Source of the DNA: an uncultured Croceitalea sp.
GTDB taxonomy: Bacteria > Bacteroidota > Bacteroidia > Flavobacteriales > Flavobacteriaceae
DNA: 35,965 nt
Assembly: GCA_937969515.1 (NCBI GenBank)
Contig: CALBVX010000170.1
Location: forward strand, 1 to 35,965
Direction: 5' to 3'
In this document: in pieces, positions 15,514-23,032 of the stretch
How the letters are laid out: each line of letters begins with the position of its first letter
Numbering within the stretch: the first letter of the stretch is position 1
The notes under the pieces: model-generated
Database searches by the model: none
What the model was told of the DNA's origin: nothing
Seen by the model: the letters and a program-made list of their open reading frames with translations, nothing else
Position numbers and translations under genes: made by a program

Positions 15514-16173
15514 TTATTTTGTCGCTCTCAACATTTCTCGCTTTCCTGGTGGGCCAGGTAAACGCTCTACATTAAAACCGACCGCTTGCATTGCTCTGCG
15601 GACACTGCCTTTAGCGGAATAAGTAACCAAAATACCCCCTGGTTTTAAAGCCTTGAACATTTTTTCAAATATAGCCTCTGACCATAATTCTGGTTGCACC
15701 CGATAACCAAAAGCATCAAAATAAATAAGGTTGAACAAATTTTGATACGCTAATTCTTGAAAATCCGATTGACTTTTAAAAAGTAAGAAGTCGGGTGTTA
15801 TTTTTTGCCGCTTGCCCCATGCTGATTGGTGCATTAGAAAAAAATGCTCTTTAAAGGATAAAAGATTAAGTGTCTCAATATAGTTCAAGGCTTCTACTTC
15901 TTCCATACTTACAGGAAAAGCCTCTACACCTTCATATTGAATTTTTAAACCCCTTTTTGTCGCTTCCGAAAGGGTTATCAACGCATTAAGTCCGGTCCCA
16001 AATCCAACTTCGAGCAATGCGATTTCCTCATTTTTGAATTGGTCAAGACCATTTTTAATAAAAACATGATAGGCTTCTTGGACGGCTCCATGAATCGAAT
16101 GGTACTGCTCATTCCAATCTGTTATTTGAATGGTCTTAGAACCGTCGCCGGTAGTAATAATTTTACGCTCCAA
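15514..16173 (-). CDS. mnmD: tRNA 5-aminomethyl-2-thiouridine methyltransferase MnmD
   Basis: 219 residues. The SAM-binding motif is LLEVGFGTGLNAL, followed by YEGVEAFPV, YFDAFGYRVQPELWSEAIFEKM and the family's closing PGPPGKREMLRA. This is the stand-alone methyltransferase half of MnmC (DUF752), which completes the mnm5s2U34 modification of tRNA. The oxidoreductase half is absent, as is usual in Bacteroidetes. It follows the DUF4920 gene by one base and is therefore co-transcribed. Confidence 0.93.
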   Translation of the reverse strand: MERKIITTGDGSKTIQITDWNEQYHSIHGAVQEAYHVFIKNGLDQFKNEEIALLEVGFGTGLNALITLSEATKRGLKIQYEGVEAFPVSMEEVEALNYIETLNLLSFKEHFFLMHQSAWGKRQKITPDFLLFKSQSDFQELAYQNLFNLIYFDAFGYRVQPELWSEAIFEKMFKALKPGGILVTYSAKGSVRRAMQAVGFNVERLPGPPGKREMLRATK

Positions 16174-16174
16174 A

Positions 16175-16657
16175 TCACTTTTTAATTAGTACCCCGTCAG
16201 CTTCAAAACGTAGTGTTTTCTTTGGTTTTGTGATTTTTTCTATTTCATCTTTAGTTGCTCCTTTGTCTTCAGCATAGTGTCTTTGCTCGTCTACGGACAC
16301 CTCTTCTACAAAAGCCTTTCCATTCATGACAACCTTGTTGCCAGAAGCATCTAAGGGCACAAAAAAACCATAGTCCTTAAATTTTACGAAAACTTCTTTA
16401 TTTCCTGCTAAGTTAACTTTCATCCAACATCCTTTGGCTTGGCAAACTTCCTTTATTGAACCAATAAGTTGTGTGGTAATGGTATCTTTTGCTTGAATAT
16501 TTTGATATACTAAAGAATTATCTTCTGCGCCTTCGACCTCTTCAAAATTTGCTCCGAATGCTCCATAATTTTTGGAGGATGCATTGTCTTGAGCATAAGC
16601 ACCTGCAAACATGAAACAAACCATTAAAATGATAGTAAAAATGTTAAATCTTTTCAT
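16175..16657 (-). CDS. DUF4920 domain-containing secreted protein
   Basis: 160 residues with signal peptide MKRFNIFTIILMVCFMFAGAYAQ. The mature protein shows the DUF4920 pattern: IKEVCQAKGCWMKVNL (two cysteines, a possible metal or disulfide site), KFKDYGFFVPLD and a MNGKAFVEE...HYAEDKGAT end. Its role is not known. It leads a two-gene unit with mnmD although the products act in different compartments. Confidence 0.88.
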   Translation of the reverse strand: MKRFNIFTIILMVCFMFAGAYAQDNASSKNYGAFGANFEEVEGAEDNSLVYQNIQAKDTITTQLIGSIKEVCQAKGCWMKVNLAGNKEVFVKFKDYGFFVPLDASGNKVVMNGKAFVEEVSVDEQRHYAEDKGATKDEIEKITKPKKTLRFEADGVLIKK

Positions 16658-16765
16658 TGTACTTAAAAATTAGTTACACGTTAACAAAACAACGGATTTA
16701 AAATTAAGAAAAAGGGAAAAACTTATGATAAATAGCTAATTTTAACTTTTATAATACCTTTTAAA

Positions 16766-17833
16766 ATGAATGCTCAACTAATGAATATAGCAGTAGAAAA
16801 AGTAACGTCATCAAAAATCAATGAAGTTGATTTTGACAACTTGGCTTTTGGAAGTGTCTTTTCTGATCACATGCTTGAGTGCACCTATAAAAATGGCGCT
16901 TGGGAAACACCGAAAATTGTTCCCTACCAACCCATAACTTTGGATCCATCTTCAAAAATCTTTCATTATGGACAATCCATTTTCGAAGGCATGAAAGCCT
17001 ATAAGGATAAAGATGGAGGTGTTTGGCTTTTTAGACCATTAGAAAATCAAAAACGCCTTAATATTTCTGCAAAACGTATGGCGATACCCGAATTGCCGGA
17101 AGAATATTTTATGGAGGGGCTAACTTCCCTTTTACAGGTAGATAAAAACTGGATTCCTGAAAACGATGGAAGCTCGTTGTATATAAGGCCTTTTATGTTC
17201 GCATCGGGCAATGGTTTTCACGCTTCACCTGCCGATGAGTATAAATTTATAATCGCTACCGCCCCCTCGGGAGCTTATTTTTCTGGAAAGGTAAGCGTAC
17301 TTATTGAAGAGAAATATTCTCGCTCAGCGAACGGTGGTGTTGGTTTTGCAAAAGCAGGAGGTAATTATGCAGGTCAATTTTACCCTACCCAATTAGCTAA
17401 AGCCAAAGGATATCAACAAGTTATCTGGACAGATGACAACACACATGAATATATCGAAGAAGCCGGAGCAATGAATATTTTCGTAAGAATAAACGATACT
17501 CTTATTACTGGGCCGACCAGTGATCGTATACTTGACGGAATTACTCGAAAAAGTATTTTGGATATCGCTGCAGATGAAGGTATTAAAGTCGAAGTTCGAA
17601 AAATAAGTGTTGCCGAAGTGGTTGCGGCAGCAAAATCAGGGGAGTTAAAAGAAATGTTCGGTGCTGGTACGGCAGCCGTGGTTTCTCCAATTTCCGGTTT
17701 TGGACATCAAGGCACGGATTATGACCTACCTGAGTTGGAGAATGGCTATGCCATGCGATTGAAAAAGCGTATTACGGACATACAATATAACAGGGCCGAA
17801 GACAAGTTTGGATGGCGCTATAGGGTTATCTAA
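16766..17833 (+). CDS. ilvE: Branched-chain amino acid aminotransferase
   Basis: 355 residues of the fold-type IV PLP aminotransferase family (BCAT type II, as in mitochondria). The PLP lysine is K196 in GFAKAGGNYAG, preceded by the substrate-side YIRPFMFAS (139-147) and followed by EEAGAMNIFV and the TRKSILDIA phosphate-binding stretch. It interconverts leucine, isoleucine and valine with their 2-oxo acids. It is monocistronic and ends at a strong bidirectional terminator. Confidence 0.95.
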   Translation: MNAQLMNIAVEKVTSSKINEVDFDNLAFGSVFSDHMLECTYKNGAWETPKIVPYQPITLDPSSKIFHYGQSIFEGMKAYKDKDGGVWLFRPLENQKRLNISAKRMAIPELPEEYFMEGLTSLLQVDKNWIPENDGSSLYIRPFMFASGNGFHASPADEYKFIIATAPSGAYFSGKVSVLIEEKYSRSANGGVGFAKAGGNYAGQFYPTQLAKAKGYQQVIWTDDNTHEYIEEAGAMNIFVRINDTLITGPTSDRILDGITRKSILDIAADEGIKVEVRKISVAEVVAAAKSGELKEMFGAGTAAVVSPISGFGHQGTDYDLPELENGYAMRLKKRITDIQYNRAEDKFGWRYRVI

Positions 17834-17834
17834 T

Positions 17835-17868
17835 AAAAAAAGCGCCGATGGCGCTTTTTTTATTTTTT
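17835..17868. terminator. Bidirectional terminator between ilvE and the pyrophosphohydrolase gene
   Basis: A perfect 12-bp stem of A6-7 GCGCC and GGCGC T6-7 around GAT, with T runs on both strands. It overlaps the last bases of the opposing gene. Confidence 0.9.
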
Positions 17869-18246
17869 TAAGATAGCTTCAATATTCGGTTTAAAGTAAT
17901 TGGGTCCTTTAAGTACTTTACCATCTTCACGATAAATGGGTTTTCCATCTGCACCCAACTTGCTCATATTGCTCCTCTGAATCTCTTCAAAAACTTCTTC
18001 AATTTTATATTGCATACCATGCTCTAAGATTGTTCCGCAAAGTATATACAACATGTCGCCTAAAGCATCTGCAACTTCGACCAAATCATTATTCTGGGCG
18101 GCCTCATGATATTCCTTATTCTCTTCATCCATCAAATTAAAACGCAATAAATTCTTTGCTTTGCCCAAATCTGCGGTCGGTTCATGCTTAATCCCAAGTC
18201 CGAATGCGCTGTGAAATTTTTCTACTGCAGCTATTTTATCTTTCAT
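17860..18246 (-). CDS. MazG-like nucleoside triphosphate pyrophosphohydrolase
   Basis: 128 all-helical residues of the MazG/PRA-PH superfamily. The Mg-binding acids are in DEENKEYHEA (about 40-49) and EVADALGDMLYIL (about 57-69), giving the ExxE(12-28)ExxD motif of the family. The C-terminal NMSKLGADGKP...YREDGKVLKGPNYFKP resembles proteins annotated as phosphoribosyl-ATP pyrophosphohydrolase-like. It probably hydrolyses NTPs or modified nucleotides to NMP and PPi. It is divergent from the 62-residue membrane protein. Confidence 0.87.
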   Translation of the reverse strand: MKDKIAAVEKFHSAFGLGIKHEPTADLGKAKNLLRFNLMDEENKEYHEAAQNNDLVEVADALGDMLYILCGTILEHGMQYKIEEVFEEIQRSNMSKLGADGKPIYREDGKVLKGPNYFKPNIEAILKK

Positions 18247-18259
18247 TGTTTAAATCAAT

Positions 18260-18267
18260 TAAATTTG
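18260..18267 (+). promoter_or_regulatory. -7 box TAAATTTG of the 62-residue membrane protein gene
   Basis: A perfect TAnnTTTG in the 39-base divergent gap, ending 18 bases before the ATG at 18286. Confidence 0.45.
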
Positions 18268-18285
18268 CGCTAAAATAAATGTTTT

Positions 18286-18474
18286 ATGTTCAGCACCGGA
18301 CAATTGATTTTTGCAGTATTTTTCGCGATATCTTTTATATCCCTTATCGTCTTCTCTTATAAAAAAGACAAAAAAATACATTTAAAGAATTACAAAGGTG
18401 TGGTTTGGGTGCTGTTTTCGTTTGTATTTTTCTTAATATTTCTCTTTTTAATTAAATACTTCCTTAAAAATTAA
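18286..18474 (+). CDS. Small two-span membrane protein, unknown
   Basis: 62 residues, not recognised. Two hydrophobic spans (about 6-25 and 39-60) enclose a short, strongly basic loop (YKKDKKIHLKNYKG), so both ends are probably outside and the loop is in the cytoplasm. A -7 box lies directly upstream, which supports expression. It does not share the T-F-F...I-N-I pattern of the nearby tiny protein at 18586. Confidence 0.65.
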   Translation: MFSTGQLIFAVFFAISFISLIVFSYKKDKKIHLKNYKGVVWVLFSFVFFLIFLFLIKYFLKN

Positions 18475-18554
18475 CAAGAAAATTACTTACACCACAAAAA
18501 TTTCGACTTTCACAACATAATTGGGCTCTTGAACGTATAATATAAGAAAACACG

Positions 18555-18562
18555 TACTTTTG
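18555..18562 (+). promoter_or_regulatory. -7 box TACTTTTG of small gene 3
   Basis: A perfect TAnnTTTG ends 23 bases before the ATG at 18586. A TTG lies 23 bases upstream of it, slightly farther than the usual spacing. Confidence 0.5.
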
Positions 18563-18585
18563 TAGTGCAAAATTAACGAAGACCC

Positions 18586-18765
18586 ATGATTACATTTTTT
18601 AGCATTCTTCTTGTATTGCTTTGCATTAATATTTTGCTACTTGTGTTTAGTTTAAAAGGCGTGTCTGGAAACAGTAAAAAGAACATTCATAAGATTTCTC
18701 AGAACGCTGTTCCTAAACTTTATCCTGAACAATACTCGAAAACCGCCTACAAAAAAGCTGTTTAA
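18586..18765 (+). CDS. Small single-span membrane protein, TFF-IN family, member 3
   Basis: 59 residues. The N-terminus M-I-T-F-F-S-I-L-L-V-L-L-C-I-N-I followed by L-L-L-V-F-S-L matches the whole of members 1 and 2. A basic tail of about 35 residues follows (SGNSKKNIHKI, then PKLYPEQYSKTAYKKAV). A -7 box sits just upstream, so it is likely a real gene. The tail, rich in Lys and Tyr, is probably cytoplasmic and could contact RNA, lipid or a protein partner; this is inference. It lies between the two-span small protein and crcB. Confidence 0.72.
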   Translation: MITFFSILLVLLCINILLLVFSLKGVSGNSKKNIHKISQNAVPKLYPEQYSKTAYKKAV

Positions 18766-18873
18766 TTCATACCTTTATAAGGATATAAATAATATGCTGG
18801 TCGAGTCGTTATTTTAAAAAGACTGTCACTACGGTTTGTATTCCTCTCCTTTGCATGAATTAAGGACAAGTAA

Positions 18874-19242
18874 ATGAAGCAAGTCTTATTTGTATTTATA
18901 GGTGGTGGTTTAGGTAGCGCACTAAGGTTCTTAATAGCAAAAGCCTTAAACCCAACTTTTCAAAATTTCTTTTTAGGTACTTTCTTGGTTAATATACTAG
19001 GTTGCCTACTGATAGGTCTTATACTTGGTTTTTCAGCGAAAACCAATTTTCTATCTGAAAATCATACGCTTCTTCTAGCTACCGGTTTTTGCGGGGGCTT
19101 TACCACATTTTCAGCATTTGCATTTGAAAAACACTCTTTATTAAAATCTGGAGAACTATTTCATTTTTCAGTTTACACTCTTTTAAGCATAGCCATAGGT
19201 ATTATGGCTGTCGCACTTGGGCTATGGCTTACCAAGTCTTAA
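18874..19242 (+). CDS. crcB: Fluoride exporter CrcB/FluC
   Basis: 122 residues with four membrane spans. Family motifs are GGGLGSALRFL (9-19), GTFLVNILGCLLIG (36-49) and GFCGGFTTFSAF (71-82), which hold the channel's polar track, sodium site and Phe box. It works as a dual-topology dimer that lets fluoride out of the cell. I see no fluoride riboswitch in the 108 bases upstream. Confidence 0.93.
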   Translation: MKQVLFVFIGGGLGSALRFLIAKALNPTFQNFFLGTFLVNILGCLLIGLILGFSAKTNFLSENHTLLLATGFCGGFTTFSAFAFEKHSLLKSGELFHFSVYTLLSIAIGIMAVALGLWLTKS

Positions 19243-19371
19243 ATACTTTTTACCTCTATCATTCAAATACTTAATTACCTAATCGAGTTTATTAAACCGA
19301 TTATCTGGTTACATGTTTACTAAACTTTTTAGTAGAATCAATAATAATATATTTTTTTCGTATTTAATTTG

Positions 19372-19407
19372 ATATACCCCTAAAAAAATAGGGGTATATA
19401 TTTTTTT
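19372..19407 (+). terminator. Perfect 11-bp hairpin with T run between crcB and glnK
   Basis: The arms ATATACCCCTA and TAGGGGTATAT are perfectly complementary around six A, followed by T7. It lies 130 bases after the crcB stop and 57 bases before the glnK -7 box, so it most likely ends crcB transcription; an operator role for the ammonium genes cannot be excluded. A second perfect repeat, TACTAAA/TTTAGTA, lies at 19318-19334. Confidence 0.65.
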
Positions 19408-19463
19408 GTCGTAAAAATACATATCAGACCCTTATTAATTTAACCTTTATTTAAGTATTAATA

Positions 19464-19471
19464 TATATTTG
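19464..19471 (+). promoter_or_regulatory. -7 box TATATTTG of the PII-amtB unit
   Basis: A perfect TAnnTTTG ending 24 bases before the ATG at 19496. I do not see a sigma-54 -24/-12 element, so nitrogen control, if present, may use another factor. Confidence 0.5.
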
Positions 19472-19495
19472 GACAGTTAACTAACAAAATCAATT

Positions 19496-19834
19496 ATGAA
19501 AAAAGTCGAGGCAATTATTCGAAAATCAAAGTTTGATGAGGTGAAAAAAGCACTTCATGAAATCGAGGTGAACTTCTTCAGTTATTGGGATGTAACCGGA
19601 GTAGGAAATGAAAAACAAGGTCATGTATATCGTGGTATTTCATACAGCACTACAGATATTCAAAGAAGATATCTTTCAATAGTGGTATCTGACGAATTTC
19701 TAGAAAGAACCGTAAACACACTATTAGAATCTGCAATGACAGGTAATGTAGGAGATGGAAAAATATTTGTCTCTGAAATCAGTGAAGCCTACAGAATTAG
19801 AACCAAAGAAAGCGGTCACGCAGGAATCAACTAA
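19496..19834 (+). CDS. glnK: PII nitrogen regulatory protein (GlnK type)
   Basis: 112 residues, the normal PII length. The T-loop region (about 36-55) holds Y50 in YRGISYS, aligned with the uridylylated Tyr51 of GlnB, although its neighbours differ from the usual AEYMVDF. The ATP/2-oxoglutarate-binding B and C loops are present as TGNVGDGKIFV and YRIRTKE. It lies 24 bases before amtB, and GlnK proteins plug AmtB when nitrogen is plentiful. Whether this one is uridylylated is unknown. Confidence 0.93.
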   Translation: MKKVEAIIRKSKFDEVKKALHEIEVNFFSYWDVTGVGNEKQGHVYRGISYSTTDIQRRYLSIVVSDEFLERTVNTLLESAMTGNVGDGKIFVSEISEAYRIRTKESGHAGIN

Positions 19835-19858
19835 AACTAACCAACGAACATTTTTAAT

Positions 19859-21115
19859 ATGGAAGCAGGATTATTTACAGCAAACAACGTATGGATGATG
19901 GTTTGTACCGCATTGGTATTCTTCATGCATCTAGGATTTTCTTTTTTGGAAATCGGACTAACACGACAAAAAAATACGGTAAACATTTTATTTAAAAATG
20001 TTTTTATCATTACCGTTGGACTTTTACTTTATTATATCGGAGGCTTTAACTTAATGTACCCTGGTTTTGAAGAGGGGGCAACTGGCTTTTTCAAATTTGC
20101 CGGTTTCGGTATTGCGGCACCAGAAAATGGCATGACCCCAGAATATGCAGATGGAGGTTACACGTGGTGGACGGACTTCCTATTTCAAGGGATGTTTGCG
20201 GCCACTGCAGCAACAATAGTTTCTGGAGCTGTTGCTGAACGCGTAAAGCTTGGTGGCTTTATGATTTTCACTATTATTTATGTAGGCCTAGTGTATCCTA
20301 TTGTAGGTTCATGGCAATGGGGCGGAGGATTTCTTTCTTCACTTGCTTATGGAGAAGCAGAAGGCTTTTATGACTTTGCAGGTTCAACATTAGTTCACTC
20401 CGTTGGGGGATGGGCAGCTTTAATTGCAATTTATTTATTAGGGGCTAGAGTTGGAAAGTTTGGAGAAGATGGAAAACCAAAGGCAATACCAGGTCATAAT
20501 TTACCATTGGCAGCAGCAGGTGTGTTAATTCTATGGTTAGGATGGTTTGGTTTTAACGGAGGCTCAGTTTTATCAGCCGATCCGGCAGCTACTTCTTTAG
20601 TATTAGTAACCACTTGTTTAGCAGCCGCAGCTGGTGGTGTTGCAGCATTTTTAACCTCAACTGTACTTTATAAAAACTATGATTTGACCATGTTCTTAAA
20701 TGGTATTTTAGGTGGTCTAGTCGGTATTACAGCAGGTGCGGACCAAATGTCACCAAACGAAGCGGTCATTATCGGGCTTATTGCCGGGGTAATCATTGTA
20801 TTAGGTGTGGCATTAATTGATAAGTTAAAACTTGATGACCCAGTAGGTGCAGTTGCAGTTCACTTGATATGTGGAATATGGGGAACTTTAGCCGTGGGGA
20901 TTTTTGGAGCTATGGCCGGTTTCGACCAGTTCTTGGTTCAGCTGGCGGGAGTTGGCGCAGCAGGAACATTTTGTTGCCTTTCTGCCTTCATCATTCTATT
21001 CATAATCAAAAAAGTGGCAGGCTTACGAGTATCAGAAAAAGAAGAACTAGAAGGTTTGGATATTCATGAACATGGTATGGATGCTTATCCTGACTTTAGA
21101 ACAAACGAGCACTAA
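19859..21115 (+). CDS. amtB: Ammonium transporter AmtB
   Basis: 418 residues with about eleven membrane spans. The twin histidines of the ammonia channel are in STLVHSVGGWAAL and AVHLICGIWGTLA, and the periplasmic ammonium site aromatic region is in WQWGGGF. It carries ammonium into the cell. The C-terminal tail (LRVSEKEELEGLDIHEHGMDAYPDF) is the AmtB segment that contacts PII. It is directly downstream of glnK and upstream of a porin gene. Confidence 0.95.
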   Translation: MEAGLFTANNVWMMVCTALVFFMHLGFSFLEIGLTRQKNTVNILFKNVFIITVGLLLYYIGGFNLMYPGFEEGATGFFKFAGFGIAAPENGMTPEYADGGYTWWTDFLFQGMFAATAATIVSGAVAERVKLGGFMIFTIIYVGLVYPIVGSWQWGGGFLSSLAYGEAEGFYDFAGSTLVHSVGGWAALIAIYLLGARVGKFGEDGKPKAIPGHNLPLAAAGVLILWLGWFGFNGGSVLSADPAATSLVLVTTCLAAAAGGVAAFLTSTVLYKNYDLTMFLNGILGGLVGITAGADQMSPNEAVIIGLIAGVIIVLGVALIDKLKLDDPVGAVAVHLICGIWGTLAVGIFGAMAGFDQFLVQLAGVGAAGTFCCLSAFIILFIIKKVAGLRVSEKEELEGLDIHEHGMDAYPDFRTNEH

Positions 21116-21128
21116 ATCTAAAAAAGGA

Positions 21129-21156
21129 AACGGAGCACTTGGCAGAGTGCTCCGTT
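21129..21156 (+). other. Intercistronic hairpin between amtB and the porin gene
   Basis: A perfect 11-bp stem (AACGGAGCACT and AGTGCTCCGTT) with loop TGGCAG starts 14 bases after the amtB stop. It is not followed by a real T run, so it is more likely a stability or processing element, or a partial terminator, than a full stop. Confidence 0.6.
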
Positions 21157-21238
21157 AATAACCTTTTCAACAAATTAATCAGTTACAATTAAACTCAAAA
21201 ATTTAATAGCGCCTTTTGGGTGCCCTAAACATTGAAAT

Positions 21239-22267
21239 ATGAAAACGATTATAAATACAAATTTCGTAAAAAATTTATTTTTGGCAGGTTTTGCGTTAAT
21301 GTCAGCAGCTTCTTTTGCACAAGAGGAAGAAGAAACAGAAAAGAAATTTACACTTGGAGGTTCAGTCGATACCTATTTTAGAACTAACTTAAGCTCAACA
21401 GATGTTGGCGCCCAAAATCCAGGGACCTCTTTTGCAGATGGTACCGGCTTTAATCTAGGTATGACTAATTTAATTGCTTCTTACGAGAGCGGTAAAGTAG
21501 GTGCCGTGGCCGATTTAGTTTTTGGCCCAAGGGGCGATGCCGCTGTAGGTGGTGATATTCCTTATGTAAATCAACTGTACGCATATTGGAATGTTTCCGA
21601 AAGCACTACACTTACTTTCGGTAGGTTCAATACATTCTTAGGTTATGAGGTTATTTCCCCAACAGGAAATTTCAACTACAGTACTTCTTATTTATTCTCT
21701 AGCGGTCCTTTTTCACATGTAGGATTGAAGGCTGATTTTGCCTTATCAGATGATTTTAGTTTAATGCTGGCCATTATGAACCCAACTGACACCAATTTTA
21801 ATTCAGGAACCGGAGCTTATTCTTTGGGTGCACAACTCGGTTACTCTGGTCAGTATTTGAATTTTTACTATGACGGCGGAGAAGTCTTAGGGTTTGAAGT
21901 TGACTACACTGGCGGTGTTGATTTATCTGATGACTTCTTTTTGGGGATAAATGCGGCATTAGCTACGGATGAAGGAAACGGTTTTTACGGGGCAGCATTG
22001 TATCCACAGTATAAAACAAGCGAGGCTTTCACGCTTGGTTTGAGAGGTGAATATTTTCAACCAACAATTGACGGTATCGATACAGGAGATATTCCATCCG
22101 TTTTAGGATTAACATTAACAGGGAGCTATAGTGTCGACAATTTAACTTTTAAACCAGAAATTAGATTGGACAGTTGGAGCGATGATGCTCCGGTATTTTT
22201 TGACAATGACGGAGAAGCAACAAATGGATTGTCTTCATTCTTAATTGCAGCAGTCTATTCTTTCTAA
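21239..22267 (+). CDS. Outer-membrane beta-barrel porin, ammonium-locus type
   Basis: 342 residues with signal peptide (cleavage near SAASFAQ-EEE). The mature protein begins with an acidic run, then alternating strands throughout (FTLGGSVDTYFRTNL, GKVGAVADLVFGPRG, LTFGRFNTFLGYE) and ends in an aromatic strand, FLIAAVYSF. It matches porins of the OprB/'outer membrane beta-barrel' group that follow amtB in flavobacteria. It probably lets ammonium or small nitrogen compounds cross the outer membrane; this is inferred from position. A terminator follows. Confidence 0.82.
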   Translation: MKTIINTNFVKNLFLAGFALMSAASFAQEEEETEKKFTLGGSVDTYFRTNLSSTDVGAQNPGTSFADGTGFNLGMTNLIASYESGKVGAVADLVFGPRGDAAVGGDIPYVNQLYAYWNVSESTTLTFGRFNTFLGYEVISPTGNFNYSTSYLFSSGPFSHVGLKADFALSDDFSLMLAIMNPTDTNFNSGTGAYSLGAQLGYSGQYLNFYYDGGEVLGFEVDYTGGVDLSDDFFLGINAALATDEGNGFYGAALYPQYKTSEAFTLGLRGEYFQPTIDGIDTGDIPSVLGLTLTGSYSVDNLTFKPEIRLDSWSDDAPVFFDNDGEATNGLSSFLIAAVYSF

Positions 22268-22291
22268 ATAATAGAGGACATATAAATTCTT

Positions 22292-22330
22292 AAAGTCCTC
22301 CAACGGCATGTTGGGGGACTTTTATTTTTT
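22292..22330 (+). terminator. Terminator after the porin gene
   Basis: AAAGTCCTCCAAC pairs with GTTGGGGGACTTT (one T-G pair) around GGCAT and is followed by TTATTTTTT. It overlaps the end of the convergent DUF1684 gene. Confidence 0.85.
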
Positions 22331-22966
22331 ATCGAAAGCCTTTACTCCTGCCATCACCTTAGTTTTCAAATAATTTTGCCTTGGCACTAAGGGGCAGGAG
22401 TATTTTTTATTGTAAGCACAATATGGGTTATAGGCCCTGTTGAAATCGATAATAATTGTATCTCCTTCCGGAATCGTTAAGTCTATGTATCGGCCTCCTC
22501 CATATGTTTCATCACCATTGGTTTCATCTAAAAAAGGTAAAAACAGATAGTCTTTATATTCTTCCTTTTCTATAAGACCTAAGCTTTGATAAATTTCAAG
22601 TTCATGTTTTTCACCGTTAAGCTCAAAATGAGCTATACCGTATAAAAGCTCCTCTGTTTTTCTATCCGTAGTTGTAGCTAGCATAAAAGGCAGGGCATCA
22701 GGTGTTCGTTCAAACCTTGCCTCAACAATATAACTTGTATCTGGTTTAAAGAAATCTAGCTCTTCAAAATCTTTCCGATACCTATCGGGTAATGGTGAAG
22801 TTTCGGGGTCTTTGTACTCAGCATTCAACTCCTCTTGAAAATTTAAGATGGCAGCGATTCCTTTTGATGCAACCATTTCTGCATCACTATTAGTGTTATG
22901 GTATTTTTTATCTTGACCACAGGTTAACAACGAAAAGCTAAAAAAGAATAAGATTATCTGTCTCAT
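22322..22966 (-). CDS. DUF1684 lipoprotein
   Basis: 214 residues. The signal peptide ends in the lipobox LLTCG with lipidated Cys16. The DUF1684 marks are RYIDLTIPEGDTIIIDFNRAYNPYCAYN and SCPLVPRQNYLKTKVMAGVKAF near the C-terminus, with the two Cys in CAYNKKYSC. The family has no known activity. The start is fixed by the signal peptide; a -7 box is only 4 bases upstream, which would make the mRNA almost leaderless. Confidence 0.88.
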   Translation of the reverse strand: MRQIILFFFSFSLLTCGQDKKYHNTNSDAEMVASKGIAAILNFQEELNAEYKDPETSPLPDRYRKDFEELDFFKPDTSYIVEARFERTPDALPFMLATTTDRKTEELLYGIAHFELNGEKHELEIYQSLGLIEKEEYKDYLFLPFLDETNGDETYGGGRYIDLTIPEGDTIIIDFNRAYNPYCAYNKKYSCPLVPRQNYLKTKVMAGVKAFDKK

Positions 22967-22970
22967 ACTA

Positions 22971-22978
22971 CAAAAATA
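22971..22978 (-). promoter_or_regulatory. -7 box TATTTTTG adjacent to the DUF1684 start
   Basis: A perfect TAnnTTTG on the minus strand ends only 4 bases before the ATG, so transcription would begin at or near the A of the start codon. Confidence 0.35.
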
Positions 22979-23032
22979 CTAAGGATTTCCTTTTTAAATT
23001 TTTACCTTGAAATCCAATTTCAAATTTACAGG

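Noticed and set aside
18766-18873. Possible fluoride riboswitch before crcB
   Set aside because: I could not find the conserved pseudoknot elements of the crcB RNA motif; only a short hairpin (CCTT-TAT-AAGG) is present.
19243-19495. Sigma-54 promoter for the ammonium genes
   Set aside because: No TGGC-N8-TGC element was found by eye, and a normal TAnnTTTG box is well placed.
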